34,186 nucleotides of DNA from Tannerella sp. (lineage in GTDB: Bacteria; Bacteroidota; Bacteroidia; Bacteroidales; Tannerellaceae): NCBI GenBank assembly GCA_031285685.1, contig JAITVS010000282.1, forward strand, positions 1-34,186, read 5' to 3'. This document shows positions 16,601 to 25,480 of this stretch, in pieces. Every line of letters begins with the position of its first letter. Position 1 is the first letter of the stretch. Under the pieces are notes generated by a model that was given only the letters and a program-made list of their open reading frames with translations, had not been told where the DNA came from and did no database searches. The position numbers and the translations under genes are program-made.

Positions 16601-17668
16601 TTAATAAATAATCGTTTCATAAACCGCTTTTCGTAAATCGCCCGTTTCATTATCTCCGTCGTAATCCCAGTACATCGCTCCCAATAATCCTTTTTCAATG
16701 ATGTAGTTACATTTAACAGCCAGAGAGCGGGGTGTATCGTAGCCGCAAACGAAAATGCCTGTCGAATCGGCCAGGTAGGGCGCCTGTGCTTTTTCATCCC
16801 ATTTCGGTATATATCCGGATAGTTTTTCAATGTCTTTGTAATCAATGAAATCCGGGATTCCTCCCATTCCTCCGCGTCCGTAAAACGGCATACCCAGTAC
16901 TAATTTATTTAACGGCACACCAGCCTCGTGGTGTTTCCGTACGGCATCGTCGGATGTATTCCCGCCACATTTGTCGGATGCGTATAAAGGTGAGTGATGG
17001 AGTGGGGCGGAGGCCATATCATAAGCCATGATATTGACAAAATCGATGAAAGGATTGATTGCCTTGAAATTGATGTATCCTGCACTGGAAGCGGATGCTA
17101 ATGTTAACAGTTTGTCCTTTCCAATGGATTCCCGGATATCTTTCATCAAAAGTGTGAAATGATCCGTATCATCCGGCGAAGAAGAAATTTTCGCCATGGA
17201 ACTGGTCGGATATTCCCAGTCGATATCAATGCCATCCAGATCGAACGCTTTTATAATCCGCAGGCAATCCCCGGCAAATTTTTTCCGGTTTACGGGATCT
17301 GCCGCCATTTCACTGAATCGTCCGCTTCCCCATCCTCCGATGGAAAGAAGTATTTTTAACGATGGGCGATCCTTTTTCAATTCGACGATCTGCTTTAACC
17401 GTTCTTCATTGTCGATGCGTATTCCGTCGAATGTTTCTTTTACATGTCCGAATGCGTAATTGATATGTGTCATATAGTTCGCATCCGGAATCGTTTGACT
17501 CCATGAGGTTACATAAACAATGATTACCTTCTCATTCGCTTTTATTTCCGCTTGCTGTTGTTTCGTTCCATTATCCTGCTTTGATGTATTTCCGCTGCAG
17601 GACATACATAAGACAAAAGAAAAAAGGAGGATACTATATATCTTGATTCTGTTCATTTTTTTGATCAT
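16601..17668 (-). CDS. GH18-family chitinase/endo-N-acetylglucosaminidase-like lipoprotein
   Basis: A 355-residue lipoprotein: hydrophobic signal then LCMSC, with lipidation Cys24. An in-frame ATG at 17656 (residue 5) would give a slightly shorter signal and is equally possible. The GH18 barrel shows LSIGGWGSGRF (108-118) and the catalytic motif LDGIDIDWEYP (144-154), with Glu152 as proton donor and Asp148/Asp150 supporting it. Later come MAYDM and LVLGMPFYGRG, standard GH18 substrate-site motifs. GH18 enzymes cleave chitin or the chitobiose core of glycans. It starts 12 bp after the MFS transporter stop and precedes GH9, so it likely makes short oligosaccharides for the exo-acting enzymes downstream. 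Lipidation suggests anchoring on the outer membrane. Confidence 0.94.
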   Translation of the reverse strand: MIKKMNRIKIYSILLFSFVLCMSCSGNTSKQDNGTKQQQAEIKANEKVIIVYVTSWSQTIPDANYMTHINYAFGHVKETFDGIRIDNEERLKQIVELKKDRPSLKILLSIGGWGSGRFSEMAADPVNRKKFAGDCLRIIKAFDLDGIDIDWEYPTSSMAKISSSPDDTDHFTLLMKDIRESIGKDKLLTLASASSAGYINFKAINPFIDFVNIMAYDMASAPLHHSPLYASDKCGGNTSDDAVRKHHEAGVPLNKLVLGMPFYGRGGMGGIPDFIDYKDIEKLSGYIPKWDEKAQAPYLADSTGIFVCGYDTPRSLAVKCNYIIEKGLLGAMYWDYDGDNETGDLRKAVYETIIY

Positions 17669-17680
17669 TTGTTATTATTT

Positions 17681-19000
17681 TTATTCTGCCGACTGTTTCA
17701 CTCTGGAGCCTATCAATGCATAGTATAGCATAAATAATTCTCCGAAAATCACGATAAACCAGGACCACCTCCAACCATGAATGGCGTCAGCAATTATTCC
17801 CTGCAGCAGTGGCAGTATAGCGCCGCCGACAACACCAATCATGAAGACACCGGAAGCAACGGATGTATATTTACCAAGTTTAGAAACGGACAATGTAAAA
17901 ATAGCGCCCCACATAATGGAGTGGAATAGTCCGACTGCTGTTAGTAGCCATGGATTATTGAAAGCGATAGCTAATGCTGCCAGGATTGTTGCGGAGACGG
18001 TAGTTACAACGAGTTGTACCCGGGGAGGTACGGTACTCAAAGAACTTCCCACCAGGCGACCGATCAGCATACCACCCCAATACAATGTGGCCATTAGCGC
18101 GGGTATGGCAAAATTTATCCCGAATAGTGTGAGCGAATCATTTCCGAAAAAAGAAAAGGGACCGTTTGCGGATTCCTGTTCGATCGCGTATAAATTGATG
18201 TTAGCTCCGATGCATACCTCGACGCCTACATAAAAAAAGATAGCAATGACGCCCAAAGTCAGGTGACTGAATGACCAGACGCTTTTATCCAATTTTTCTC
18301 CGGCTTCGGCTTTTGTTCCCTTGATGTCAGGTAAAGATAATCTGACTAATATCAATATGACAATACCGATAATTGATATTAATGAGAGGAATGGCATCAT
18401 TAACTGGCTGATCTGTACGTCTTCCATGGCGAGTCCCCCGAATACGACTCCTGTTACGAAGAAGGGTGCGATCGTCGTACCGATGGAATTGGCGGAACCG
18501 CCGATCGCCATTCGCTGAATCGGTTGGGTGCCTTTTACGTAACAAGCGGTCAGGTACGGATTAATGACAACCTGTAAAATAGTGGCGGAAGCTCCGACAA
18601 TGAATGATCCTAACAGGAAAATAAAAAAGCCTGCAGGAACAAGGTTGGCTCCTAATCTCAGGTTGGCTTCCGGAAATTGCACGGTAAACCAGGAAGAGAG
18701 AAAAAAACATCCTAAACCTGAAATCATGATGAATAATGAACGGATGAGCGTTCCTTTGTATCCGTATCTGGTTGTCCACCGTGAACCGACTCCTCCGCAA
18801 AGCGGATATGCCAGGAACCAGGAGAATGTAATCAGTGTGGCAAACGTGTTTTTTAAATTGCCTACTCCTGACAAAAATGTTTCTTTAAGTGGTCCCTGGA
18901 ATTGCGTGTTGGCGGTTGTCAGAAAACCAACGATAAAGAACAGGAAGACCATTGTAAGAAAAGGTCCGACGTAGCCTACTTGTTTTTCTTGTTGTGTCAT
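17681..19000 (-). CDS. FHS-type MFS sugar permease, likely GlcNAc/GlcN transporter (NagP-like)
   Basis: A 439-residue inner-membrane transporter with about twelve hydrophobic helices, of the fucose-hexose-proton symporter type (FucP/GluP/NagP). Family features include VFLFFIVGFLTTANTQFQGPL in the first helix region, ILQVVINPYLTACY in helix 5, and the GVEVCIGANINLYA segment. It lies 54 bp after nagB and 12 bp before the GH18 lipoprotein. In related Bacteroidota and gammaproteobacteria, such permeases next to nagB and a ROK kinase take up N-acetylglucosamine. Uptake of unphosphorylated GlcNAc or glucosamine followed by kinase action fits, because no PTS component is present. Substrate choice between the acetylated and free amino sugar cannot be read from sequence. 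Confidence 0.88.
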   Translation of the reverse strand: MTQQEKQVGYVGPFLTMVFLFFIVGFLTTANTQFQGPLKETFLSGVGNLKNTFATLITFSWFLAYPLCGGVGSRWTTRYGYKGTLIRSLFIMISGLGCFFLSSWFTVQFPEANLRLGANLVPAGFFIFLLGSFIVGASATILQVVINPYLTACYVKGTQPIQRMAIGGSANSIGTTIAPFFVTGVVFGGLAMEDVQISQLMMPFLSLISIIGIVILILVRLSLPDIKGTKAEAGEKLDKSVWSFSHLTLGVIAIFFYVGVEVCIGANINLYAIEQESANGPFSFFGNDSLTLFGINFAIPALMATLYWGGMLIGRLVGSSLSTVPPRVQLVVTTVSATILAALAIAFNNPWLLTAVGLFHSIMWGAIFTLSVSKLGKYTSVASGVFMIGVVGGAILPLLQGIIADAIHGWRWSWFIVIFGELFMLYYALIGSRVKQSAE

Positions 19001-19054
19001 GGTATGTGATGATGAGTTGTTGATTTTTTATTTTTTAGTTCATCCTGTTGTCTA

Positions 19055-19780
19055 TTAAAGAAGTCTGGCAGCGTCCGTATCCAGTATGAATTCACAATCC
19101 GGGTGAAGTTGTAAAACAGATGCGGGTATATCCGTCGTTACGGGTCCATGTAGCATTTTCTTGACAATTTCAGCTTTACTTTCTCCTTTGGCAACTAATA
19201 TGATCTTCCGGGCATGCATGATGTTTTTAATGCCTAATGTCAATCCGCCTAAAGGAATTTCCTGCGCAGTTCCGGTTTCTTTCCGTATCCGGCTTTCCAG
19301 TTCCTTATCCATAAAGGAGTGCCAGGCTTCACTTTCGAAGGGGGTACCCGGCTGATTAAATCCCAGATGGCCGTTTGTTCCTAATCCCAGTATCTGCAGA
19401 TCGATGCCTCCTCTTGCTTCCAGTGCCCGCTGAAATAATAAAGCTTCTTTATTGAAATCATCCGAATAAGTAGGAGGCATAATAAAATGATGTTCAGGTA
19501 TCCCTAACGGATCTATGATTTCGGTTTTTAGCATAGTAAAGCATGCACCGGCATATTCGCGGGGTACATTGGTTACCTCATCCAGACCGAATAAAGTGAT
19601 TCCGGATATATCAAACGGATCCTGCTTGTGTATTCTGCTGACATTCAGATGAATATTTTTAGTGGTTTTCCCTGTCGATAGCCCGATTACGGCTTTCGGA
19701 TTAATAAGCATTTCCCGTATGATACGCCATGCAGAGATACAATCAAATTCAGTCTCGTTTTTTACAATCGTTATTTTCAT
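19055..19780 (-). CDS. nagB: Glucosamine-6-phosphate deaminase
   Basis: A 241-residue cytoplasmic enzyme converting glucosamine-6-phosphate to fructose-6-phosphate and ammonia. Visible motifs: the phosphate-binding loop GLSTGKTTKNIH (33-44), GLDEVTNVP with Asp67-Glu68, the active-site LGLGTNGHLGFNQPG (131-145) with His138, and the C-terminal GPVTTDIPASVLQLHPD. It is shorter than E. coli NagB (266 residues) and appears to lack part of the allosteric C-terminus, as in other compact family members. It is 18 bp downstream of the ROK kinase and its leader overlaps that gene's stop codon, indicating one transcript. Together they give a complete route from cytoplasmic glucosamine to glycolysis. The nagA deacetylase needed for GlcNAc-6-phosphate is not in the window. 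Confidence 0.95.
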   Translation of the reverse strand: MKITIVKNETEFDCISAWRIIREMLINPKAVIGLSTGKTTKNIHLNVSRIHKQDPFDISGITLFGLDEVTNVPREYAGACFTMLKTEIIDPLGIPEHHFIMPPTYSDDFNKEALLFQRALEARGGIDLQILGLGTNGHLGFNQPGTPFESEAWHSFMDKELESRIRKETGTAQEIPLGGLTLGIKNIMHARKIILVAKGESKAEIVKKMLHGPVTTDIPASVLQLHPDCEFILDTDAARLL

Positions 19781-19798
19781 CTTTACAAAAATTAAATT

Positions 19799-20740
19799 TT
19801 AGACGTTCATTGCGACGGCTGCAGCTCCAAGCAGACCTATAAAATCAGGGTTTAGTTTGGTTATTACGACTCCGTTTTTTACAAAACGAATGGTGTTGGC
19901 ATTCAGTTTCTCCAGCACTTTGGTATGTATATATCCATCTGATACGATACCACCGCCTAAAACAACCGTATCAGGGTCACTGACCCTTACTAAATTCATG
20001 ATCAGGTTTGCTAATGCCTGGGACGCGTTTTCAACTAATTCCAGACATAAAGGATCTCCTTTTTTACTCAATTCGAATACTTCCGGTATACTGACCCGTT
20101 CGCCTGGCTCGTCGGATATGTGAAGATTCGTTTTAAATGTAGGTTTTAATAAACGGGCGCAACGGTCAAAACCAATACCGGATGCAATTTGTTCTACGCA
20201 GTCTTTTCTGCCGCAACCACATGGAATGCCGATGTTTACCCCAACTTGCGTGTGGCCGACTTCTCCCGCATTATAATGGCTTCCACGGATTTGCCTGCCG
20301 TTGACAACGAAGCCGGCGGCGATACCTGTGCCTACATTGACATAGATGAAATTTTTTGATAGTTGGCCGAACCCGAAATGCCGTTCTGCACGTGTCGCGC
20401 TTTTTACATCATTATCGATGTGGCACGGGATTCCATACAGGTCAAACAATTCTCTGGCTAATGGAATCGGTTGGGTGCGCGACGGATCAATCTGTAACCA
20501 GATGCCTTGTTCCGGATCGACACGACCAATCAGCCCAACTCCCATCCCGACCGGTTTACTGTTTGTCCAACCGACCGTTTTTATATAGTCGTCTAATGAG
20601 TATTTGATTATTTCCAGTGCCGATTGTTGACTGAAATAACCGGAATCGTATTTTTTGTATTTTAAAATATTTCCCCTACAGTCGGATTCTCCGATCAGCA
20701 ATTTTGTTCCTCCCAGGTCGAGACCTAAATATGTTTCCAT
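19799..20740 (-). CDS. ROK-family sugar kinase (probable amino-sugar or glucose kinase)
   Basis: A 313-residue kinase. ROK features: the phosphate-binding LGLDLGGTKLLIGE at 5-18; the catalytic Asp in HIDNDVKSA (Asp111); the glycine-rich VNVGTGIAAGFVVNG; and the ROK zinc site formed by His163 (GEVGH) and CGCGRKDC (Cys174, Cys176, Cys181). The second ATP-side motif is VVLGGGIVSDG. There is no N-terminal helix-turn-helix, so it is an enzyme rather than a NagC-type repressor. As the first gene of the operon, followed by nagB and a NagP-like permease, it most likely phosphorylates imported glucosamine or N-acetylglucosamine at C6 (inference). Glucokinase or fructokinase activity remains possible because ROK kinases overlap in substrate range. 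Confidence 0.9.
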   Translation of the reverse strand: METYLGLDLGGTKLLIGESDCRGNILKYKKYDSGYFSQQSALEIIKYSLDDYIKTVGWTNSKPVGMGVGLIGRVDPEQGIWLQIDPSRTQPIPLARELFDLYGIPCHIDNDVKSATRAERHFGFGQLSKNFIYVNVGTGIAAGFVVNGRQIRGSHYNAGEVGHTQVGVNIGIPCGCGRKDCVEQIASGIGFDRCARLLKPTFKTNLHISDEPGERVSIPEVFELSKKGDPLCLELVENASQALANLIMNLVRVSDPDTVVLGGGIVSDGYIHTKVLEKLNANTIRFVKNGVVITKLNPDFIGLLGAAAVAMNV

Positions 20741-20767
20741 GTCTAATTATAATTTTATAGTGTTTTG

Positions 20768-20797
20768 CCGGCTAAAGATTTTGACAAATCTTTCCGG
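20768..20797 (-). promoter_or_regulatory. Inverted repeat in the leader upstream of the ROK kinase gene
   Basis: AAAGATTT (20774-20781), TGAC, AAATCTTT (20786-20793) is a perfect 8-bp inverted repeat flanked by CCGG on both sides. It lies 28 bp upstream of the first gene of the amino-sugar operon. It could be an operator or a leader hairpin. No T-run follows on the minus strand, so a terminator of the upstream sensor gene is less likely. I found no perfect TAnnTTTG box in this gap. Confidence 0.4.
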
Positions 20798-20920
20798 ATA
20801 CAATATTATTTACAAACTTCAGAAATGAGGTTTGATAATTGACAAAAAAGGTCGAAAGACTGTTATATTTGATATTTCCGGCAAAAAAGCTTCCTGCAGC
20901 TATTCGTGATTATGCCGGTT

Positions 20921-23900
20921 TTAGTCAGATTTACTCGGACTGACACCAAATTGTTTCTTAAAACTTGTACTGAAATATTTGGGGTCGGAAAATCCTACCA
21001 TATATGCGATTTCGGAGACGGGATATTTTTTTGTTTTGAGTAATTCTTTTGCTTTGTTTAAACGAATAATCCGAATAAAATCGTTGGGAGATTGGTTGGT
21101 CAACGTTTTTATTTTGTTGTATACTGATGTCCGGCTCATCCCTAATATTTTACAGAATTCGTTGATGGAGAAATCCGGATTGGCCAATTCTTCTTCAATG
21201 ATTTTGATGGCTTTCTCTAAAAATTCTTTATCGAGTTGATTCGTATAGTTTAATTCATCTAATCCGGTTTCAGCGGATAGTACTTTCTTTCTTAGAATCT
21301 CCCTGTTATTCAGAATGTTCAGGATTCTTGCTTTCAGGATGTTGAAATCGAAGGGTTTGATGATGTAATCATTTGCGCCTGCTTCCAGACCGAGGATGAC
21401 ATGCTCTTTCTCACTTAAGGCTGATAGTAAAATAAAGGGTATATGGCTCGTTTCAATGGACGATTTGAGTATCCTGCAAGCTTCATCTCCTCTTAGTTTC
21501 GGCATCAATACATCCGATATGATAATGGCCGGGTTCAGTTCTTTTGCCAACCCCAGCATCTGTTCACCATCCGGTACGTCTATAACATTGAAATCTGTCG
21601 ACAGGCTGGTTTTCAGATATTCGCGCATTTCTTTATTGTCCTCAGCCAGCAGAAGTATTTCTTTTTCGGAGGGTTCTGTCTTTTCATCTTTTTCATTCGG
21701 CGGTGTTTCTGTTTTCTTATTGCTGTTTTTTGTCTGTATATTATTGATTTTGAAGGGAAAATTGACAATGAATGAAGAACCTTCCTTTTCCTTACTTGAA
21801 AATGTAATGTTTCCCTGCATTAACCGTACAAGTTTGTGTACCAGTACCAACCCTATCCCGGAACCGCTTTCATTTGAGTTGATTGCATTTTCCGCCCGGT
21901 AAAACTCCTTGAATAAATGTTTCTGTTCATTTGCCGGTATGCCTATTCCCGAATCTTCTATTTTTACGGACCAGCTATTACCGGAGTGATTTACGTGTAC
22001 GGTGACCGTTCCCTTTTCCGTGTATTTGATGGCATTCGATAACAGATTATCCATAATTTTATCCATTTTGCCTTTATCAAACCAGATTTCCGGGAAATGT
22101 TCCTCCATGATCAGGTGGAGGTCAATGTTTTTCTGTACGGCTGCCATGCGAAAAGAAGTTATTTTTTCATGCATATAGCCGTTCATATCCTGTTGTACGA
22201 TGTTTAATTTCTCTTCTGTCAGATCTGTTTTCTGAAGATCAAGCAGTTGGGAAACCATTGTGAACAATTTGTCCGCATTTTTCATGGCAACATCCAATAA
22301 CTCCTTTCCGTGCCCGGTCAGGTCTTCTTTTGTCTCCATTTCGCTTAAAGGCGCTTTTATCAGGGAAATCGGGGTCCGTATGTCGTGGGCGACGTCGATG
22401 AAAAAACGTATCCTTTCTTTCGCGTCATGCTTGGCAATGCGGTTACGTACATATTGGATAAGCAGGTAAATGAGAATCCCCAATAAGGCAAGATAACAGG
22501 CTATAGCCCACCAAGAAGCCCAGAATGGCCTGTCTATATGTATGAGAATCGTTCTTTTTCCAATCGTTTTTTTTGTATATTTATTAATCGCTTTCAGGCG
22601 GAATGTATAATTTCCGGGATTTAGGTTCATATATTCCGCGCGACGGGTAGAGGGAGCAACTCTCCATTCCGGATCAAAATTGTCTAATTGATACAGGTAT
22701 TCCGTTTGGTGAGGGTGAATGAAATTGATTGCAGAAAAAGAAATGGAAAAGGAATTTTGTTCATATTTAAGCGAAAGAGACTGTATTTCATTAATTGCCT
22801 GTTTGATCGGAGAGTCTGCAGAACCGACTTTTACGGATTCATAAAGCAATTTGAAATCTGTAAATAATACAGAAAGGGAATCTTTTAATTCCATGTCGAA
22901 ATAGGGTGAGAATTCGATTACACCTTTAGCCGTACCAAAAGCCAGATGGCTGTTTTTCATGGATAAACAGGCGTTGGGATTAAAATATCCCCATTCAACA
23001 CCTAAAAATTCGTTCATGCAGATTACTTCATTTCCGGAAGGCTCAATTACGTACAGTTCTTTTTCGGTCGTAAACCATATCCTTCCTAAAGCATCCTCTA
23101 CAATACCATTTATTGCATTTGATTTAATGATATCACCGGAAGTATAAAGGTTGGAGACATTTTTCTCCGGATTGTAACAAATTAACCCTTGTCCGTCGGT
23201 TGCCATCCATATGTCTCCTGATGATGCCTGTAGCAGACAACGGATCGGGTATTTAAGGTTCAGATCCTTGAAAGATGAGATGATTTGTATTGATGCAGTT
23301 TTCTTGTCTAATGATCCGAGTCCGTTACAGGTAGCCAGTAACAGCTTGTTCATATTGCCGGATTTGATATCTCCGACGCACGTTTCCGGAAAATAAGTAT
23401 ATGTTTTATTTTTGATGTTGTAACAGGTCAGTTCGCCTTCTATTCCGCCGATCCAGATTGATTCGTTATCCGCATAAAGAGAAAAAATATAATCGGTTGT
23501 TATTCCTTTTTGGGAAGTCTCGTCGGATTTTTCGGTTTTCCGGATGGTCCCGTTGGATTTATTAATACAAAAAAGGCCACAACCATATCCTCCTGCCCAG
23601 ATTTGTTTCAGGCTATCTTCGCACAAGGCCAGAATGACGGCCGGGTTTTTTGCATCACTTGTATTATTATTCAGGAAATGATACCATCTCATTTGTTTTT
23701 TCCGGTACAAACTGACACCGTTATTTGTTCCGTACCATAAATCGCCTTCCGAATCTTCCAGAATGATGTTTACATGATTGGAATGTAGTGAATTTTGGTT
23801 TTTTGGTTCGTGCCTGATCCACTTAATATCATTGTATTTCGGATCAAAAATACTGATACCGTTTGTGCTGGTGCTTATCCAGACACAATCGTTTTCATCC

Positions 23901-24823
23901 GCCAGTATATCGGATATCGTATTCCCGCTGAGATGATTGGCTTCGTCTTCATCTGCCGTCAATTTTTCTTTCAGCCGGTGATTTTCCGCATCTAATATAT
24001 ATAATCCGCTGCCGTCTGTCCCAAACCATATTTCATTCTCTTTCGCAGTTATGATAGAACGGATGGGTACCCGGGGTATAAGTCCCGTGAGCGGAGTCAT
24101 ATTTCCGGATTTGAGTTCTAAAACGAATGCTCCGTTGGAGAATGTACCTACATATAGGTGATTCTTATTAAAATGCAGCGATTCGACAAGTCCGGTTTCC
24201 GTTGAAATTTTCTCAGGAGTAGAGAATGTGTTCTGAGTTCTGTTTTCACACAAACGAAACAAATGTATTTCCGTGCCTACATAAAAAATATCCTTGTACT
24301 GGAGGATTTTAGTAGTATTGATAGCTGAAAAACCGGCTATTTCCTGTATATCCTTTAGTTCCGGATCAAATAAAAACAATCCTCTGGAGAGGCATATCCA
24401 CAAGCGGTTGTCGGAATCGAAAAAAATATAGTTCAGAGAGACTGTCTCCGGAAAATAACCGGACAGATTAATTTTTAGTATGAATTCGTCTTTTGTATGA
24501 TCGTAAGAATAGATCTCCCCGTTCTTTAGAGATACCCACAGATGTCCGTGGTTATCGCATGTCATAACGGAAGAGGAGAGGATGTGGTCTTTTGATTCTA
24601 TTTTTTCATTTAACTTGTAATGCCTGAACTCCGTACCGTCATACCGGTCTATTCCCATGGAGGTAAATAGCCATAAAAAACCGGTCGTATCTTTTTTTAT
24701 CTGGAAAACCTGTCTGCTGCTTAACCCGTCTTTTACATCCAGATGACGGAATGTGACGGCCCGAATCTGAAGTACGTTGAAAAGACACAGATAAATGAGA
24801 AATGCGAGACAATGATTTTTCAT
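20921..24823 (-). CDS. Hybrid two-component system sensor kinase/response regulator (HTCS)
   Basis: A 1300-residue one-protein signalling system. Signal peptide about 1-22; periplasmic two-component-regulator propeller repeats about 25-650 (recurrent LWxxxxxGL-type blades, e.g. DLWYGTNNGVSLY); Y_Y_Y domain about 690-762; one transmembrane helix about 769-791; HisKA with His813 in FFIDVAHDIRTPISL; HATPase about 900-1025 (N-box DNLLSNAIKY, G-boxes EDSGIGIP and GSGIGL); receiver domain about 1055-1165 with phosphoacceptor Asp1104 and Lys1156; AraC-type helix-turn-helix about 1200-1300. In the family, a periplasmic oligosaccharide triggers activation of a local utilisation locus. It lies between the arabinose operon and the amino-sugar operon, both on the same strand, so the ligand is ambiguous. 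All catalytic residues are present. Confidence 0.97.
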   Translation of the reverse strand: MKNHCLAFLIYLCLFNVLQIRAVTFRHLDVKDGLSSRQVFQIKKDTTGFLWLFTSMGIDRYDGTEFRHYKLNEKIESKDHILSSSVMTCDNHGHLWVSLKNGEIYSYDHTKDEFILKINLSGYFPETVSLNYIFFDSDNRLWICLSRGLFLFDPELKDIQEIAGFSAINTTKILQYKDIFYVGTEIHLFRLCENRTQNTFSTPEKISTETGLVESLHFNKNHLYVGTFSNGAFVLELKSGNMTPLTGLIPRVPIRSIITAKENEIWFGTDGSGLYILDAENHRLKEKLTADEDEANHLSGNTISDILADENDCVWISTSTNGISIFDPKYNDIKWIRHEPKNQNSLHSNHVNIILEDSEGDLWYGTNNGVSLYRKKQMRWYHFLNNNTSDAKNPAVILALCEDSLKQIWAGGYGCGLFCINKSNGTIRKTEKSDETSQKGITTDYIFSLYADNESIWIGGIEGELTCYNIKNKTYTYFPETCVGDIKSGNMNKLLLATCNGLGSLDKKTASIQIISSFKDLNLKYPIRCLLQASSGDIWMATDGQGLICYNPEKNVSNLYTSGDIIKSNAINGIVEDALGRIWFTTEKELYVIEPSGNEVICMNEFLGVEWGYFNPNACLSMKNSHLAFGTAKGVIEFSPYFDMELKDSLSVLFTDFKLLYESVKVGSADSPIKQAINEIQSLSLKYEQNSFSISFSAINFIHPHQTEYLYQLDNFDPEWRVAPSTRRAEYMNLNPGNYTFRLKAINKYTKKTIGKRTILIHIDRPFWASWWAIACYLALLGILIYLLIQYVRNRIAKHDAKERIRFFIDVAHDIRTPISLIKAPLSEMETKEDLTGHGKELLDVAMKNADKLFTMVSQLLDLQKTDLTEEKLNIVQQDMNGYMHEKITSFRMAAVQKNIDLHLIMEEHFPEIWFDKGKMDKIMDNLLSNAIKYTEKGTVTVHVNHSGNSWSVKIEDSGIGIPANEQKHLFKEFYRAENAINSNESGSGIGLVLVHKLVRLMQGNITFSSKEKEGSSFIVNFPFKINNIQTKNSNKKTETPPNEKDEKTEPSEKEILLLAEDNKEMREYLKTSLSTDFNVIDVPDGEQMLGLAKELNPAIIISDVLMPKLRGDEACRILKSSIETSHIPFILLSALSEKEHVILGLEAGANDYIIKPFDFNILKARILNILNNREILRKKVLSAETGLDELNYTNQLDKEFLEKAIKIIEEELANPDFSINEFCKILGMSRTSVYNKIKTLTNQSPNDFIRIIRLNKAKELLKTKKYPVSEIAYMVGFSDPKYFSTSFKKQFGVSPSKSD

Positions 24824-24844
24824 GAAACAGATACTTTATGAATA

Positions 24845-24852
24845 CAAAAATA
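24845..24852 (-). promoter_or_regulatory. Candidate -7 box for the HTCS gene
   Basis: Minus-strand TATTTTTG matches TAnnTTTG fully, 21 bp upstream of the ATG at 24823. The -33 position (about 24872-24875) reads CCTG, a weak match to TTTG. Transcription would start near 24838, leaving a leader of about 15 nt. Confidence 0.45.
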
Positions 24853-24864
24853 TTCATAAAAACC

Positions 24865-24899
24865 GGAAGTACAGGTTTGAATTCTGTTAAAAGACTTCC
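24865..24899 (-). terminator. Possible intrinsic terminator of the pentose operon after rpiB
   Basis: On the minus strand, GGAAGT pairs with ACTTCC and an inner ACAG with CTGT, with a one-sided 6-nt bulge. The hairpin is followed by GGTTTTTATG. It lies about 100 bp past the rpiB stop and just before the HTCS promoter candidate. The bulge makes this a moderate candidate only. Confidence 0.35.
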
Positions 24900-24997
24900 A
24901 TTCTCTGTTTTAAATATGGCTATAGCAGCCTGCTACCGGCAAATTGGTTATTTCGCGTTAAACTTACTAACTTTTACGGGAGAATAGAAAGCGATTT

Positions 24998-25444
24998 TTA
25001 CAGACCGCATATTTTGTCTATACGTTCCTGATGGCGTCCACCTTCGAAAGGTGTATCCAGATAGGCATCGACCATTTTTTCCACTTCTTCCTGTGTAATA
25101 AATCGTGCAGGCATCACAAGTACATTGGCCTTGTTATGTGCGCTTACCAGTCCGGCCACTTCCTCATTCCAGGCAAGTCCCGCACGAATGGACGGAAATT
25201 TATTCAGAGTGAAAGCCATACCGTTTCCTGTACCGCATAAGGCGATACCCATATCCAGTTCTTTGTTTTCAATCGCTTTACCTAATTTGTGTGCAAAGTC
25301 CGGATAATCACTTCTCTCCGGGGAAGTCGCTCCAAAATCTACATAGCGAAGTCCTCTTTTTTCAAGATGCTTTTTTATGAGTTCTTTATATTCAAAACCG
25401 GTATGGTCGCTCGCTAATCCTATTGTTGTATTTGTGAAGTTCAT
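24998..25444 (-). CDS. rpiB: Ribose-5-phosphate isomerase B / RpiB-LacAB family sugar-phosphate isomerase
   Basis: A 148-residue cytoplasmic isomerase interconverting ribose-5-phosphate and ribulose-5-phosphate. Family features: the opening TIGLASDHTGFEYKE, the base-supporting DYPDFAHKLG segment, and the anion-hole motif ALCGTGNGMAFTLNKFP, where the Cys is the usual catalytic base; then AGLAWNEEVAGLVSAHNKAN. I chose the ATG at 25444; an in-frame TTG at 25462 would add six residues, and the shorter form has the normal family length. It is the last gene of the pentose cluster, following transketolase with an 88-bp gap that holds a strong hairpin. With transketolase it rebalances pentose phosphates made from arabinose. 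Confidence 0.95.
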   Translation of the reverse strand: MNFTNTTIGLASDHTGFEYKELIKKHLEKRGLRYVDFGATSPERSDYPDFAHKLGKAIENKELDMGIALCGTGNGMAFTLNKFPSIRAGLAWNEEVAGLVSAHNKANVLVMPARFITQEEVEKMVDAYLDTPFEGGRHQERIDKICGL

Positions 25445-25480
25445 TGTATTTGTTTTAAACAATATCAGTCGTTGAAAATT

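Noticed and set aside
17781-18233. 150-codon plus-strand open frame opposite the MFS transporter
   Set aside because: Antisense shadow of a clearly coding membrane protein; no family features.
20831-20875. TTTGATA copies (20831 and 20868) upstream of the ROK gene as extra XylR-type sites
   Set aside because: They are 37 bp apart, not phased at 21 bp, lie in the opposite orientation relative to the operon, and have no matching -7 box.
21396-21902. 168-codon plus-strand open frame opposite the HTCS
   Set aside because: Antisense shadow over the receiver and kinase domains, whose coding is unambiguous; low-complexity Ser/Phe-rich translation.
24923-24935. Palindrome TAGCAGCCTGCTA between rpiB and the HTCS gene as a hairpin terminator
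   Set aside because: The centre leaves only a 1-nt loop, so it cannot fold as a useful hairpin, and no T-run follows. It could be a protein site but nothing else supports that.
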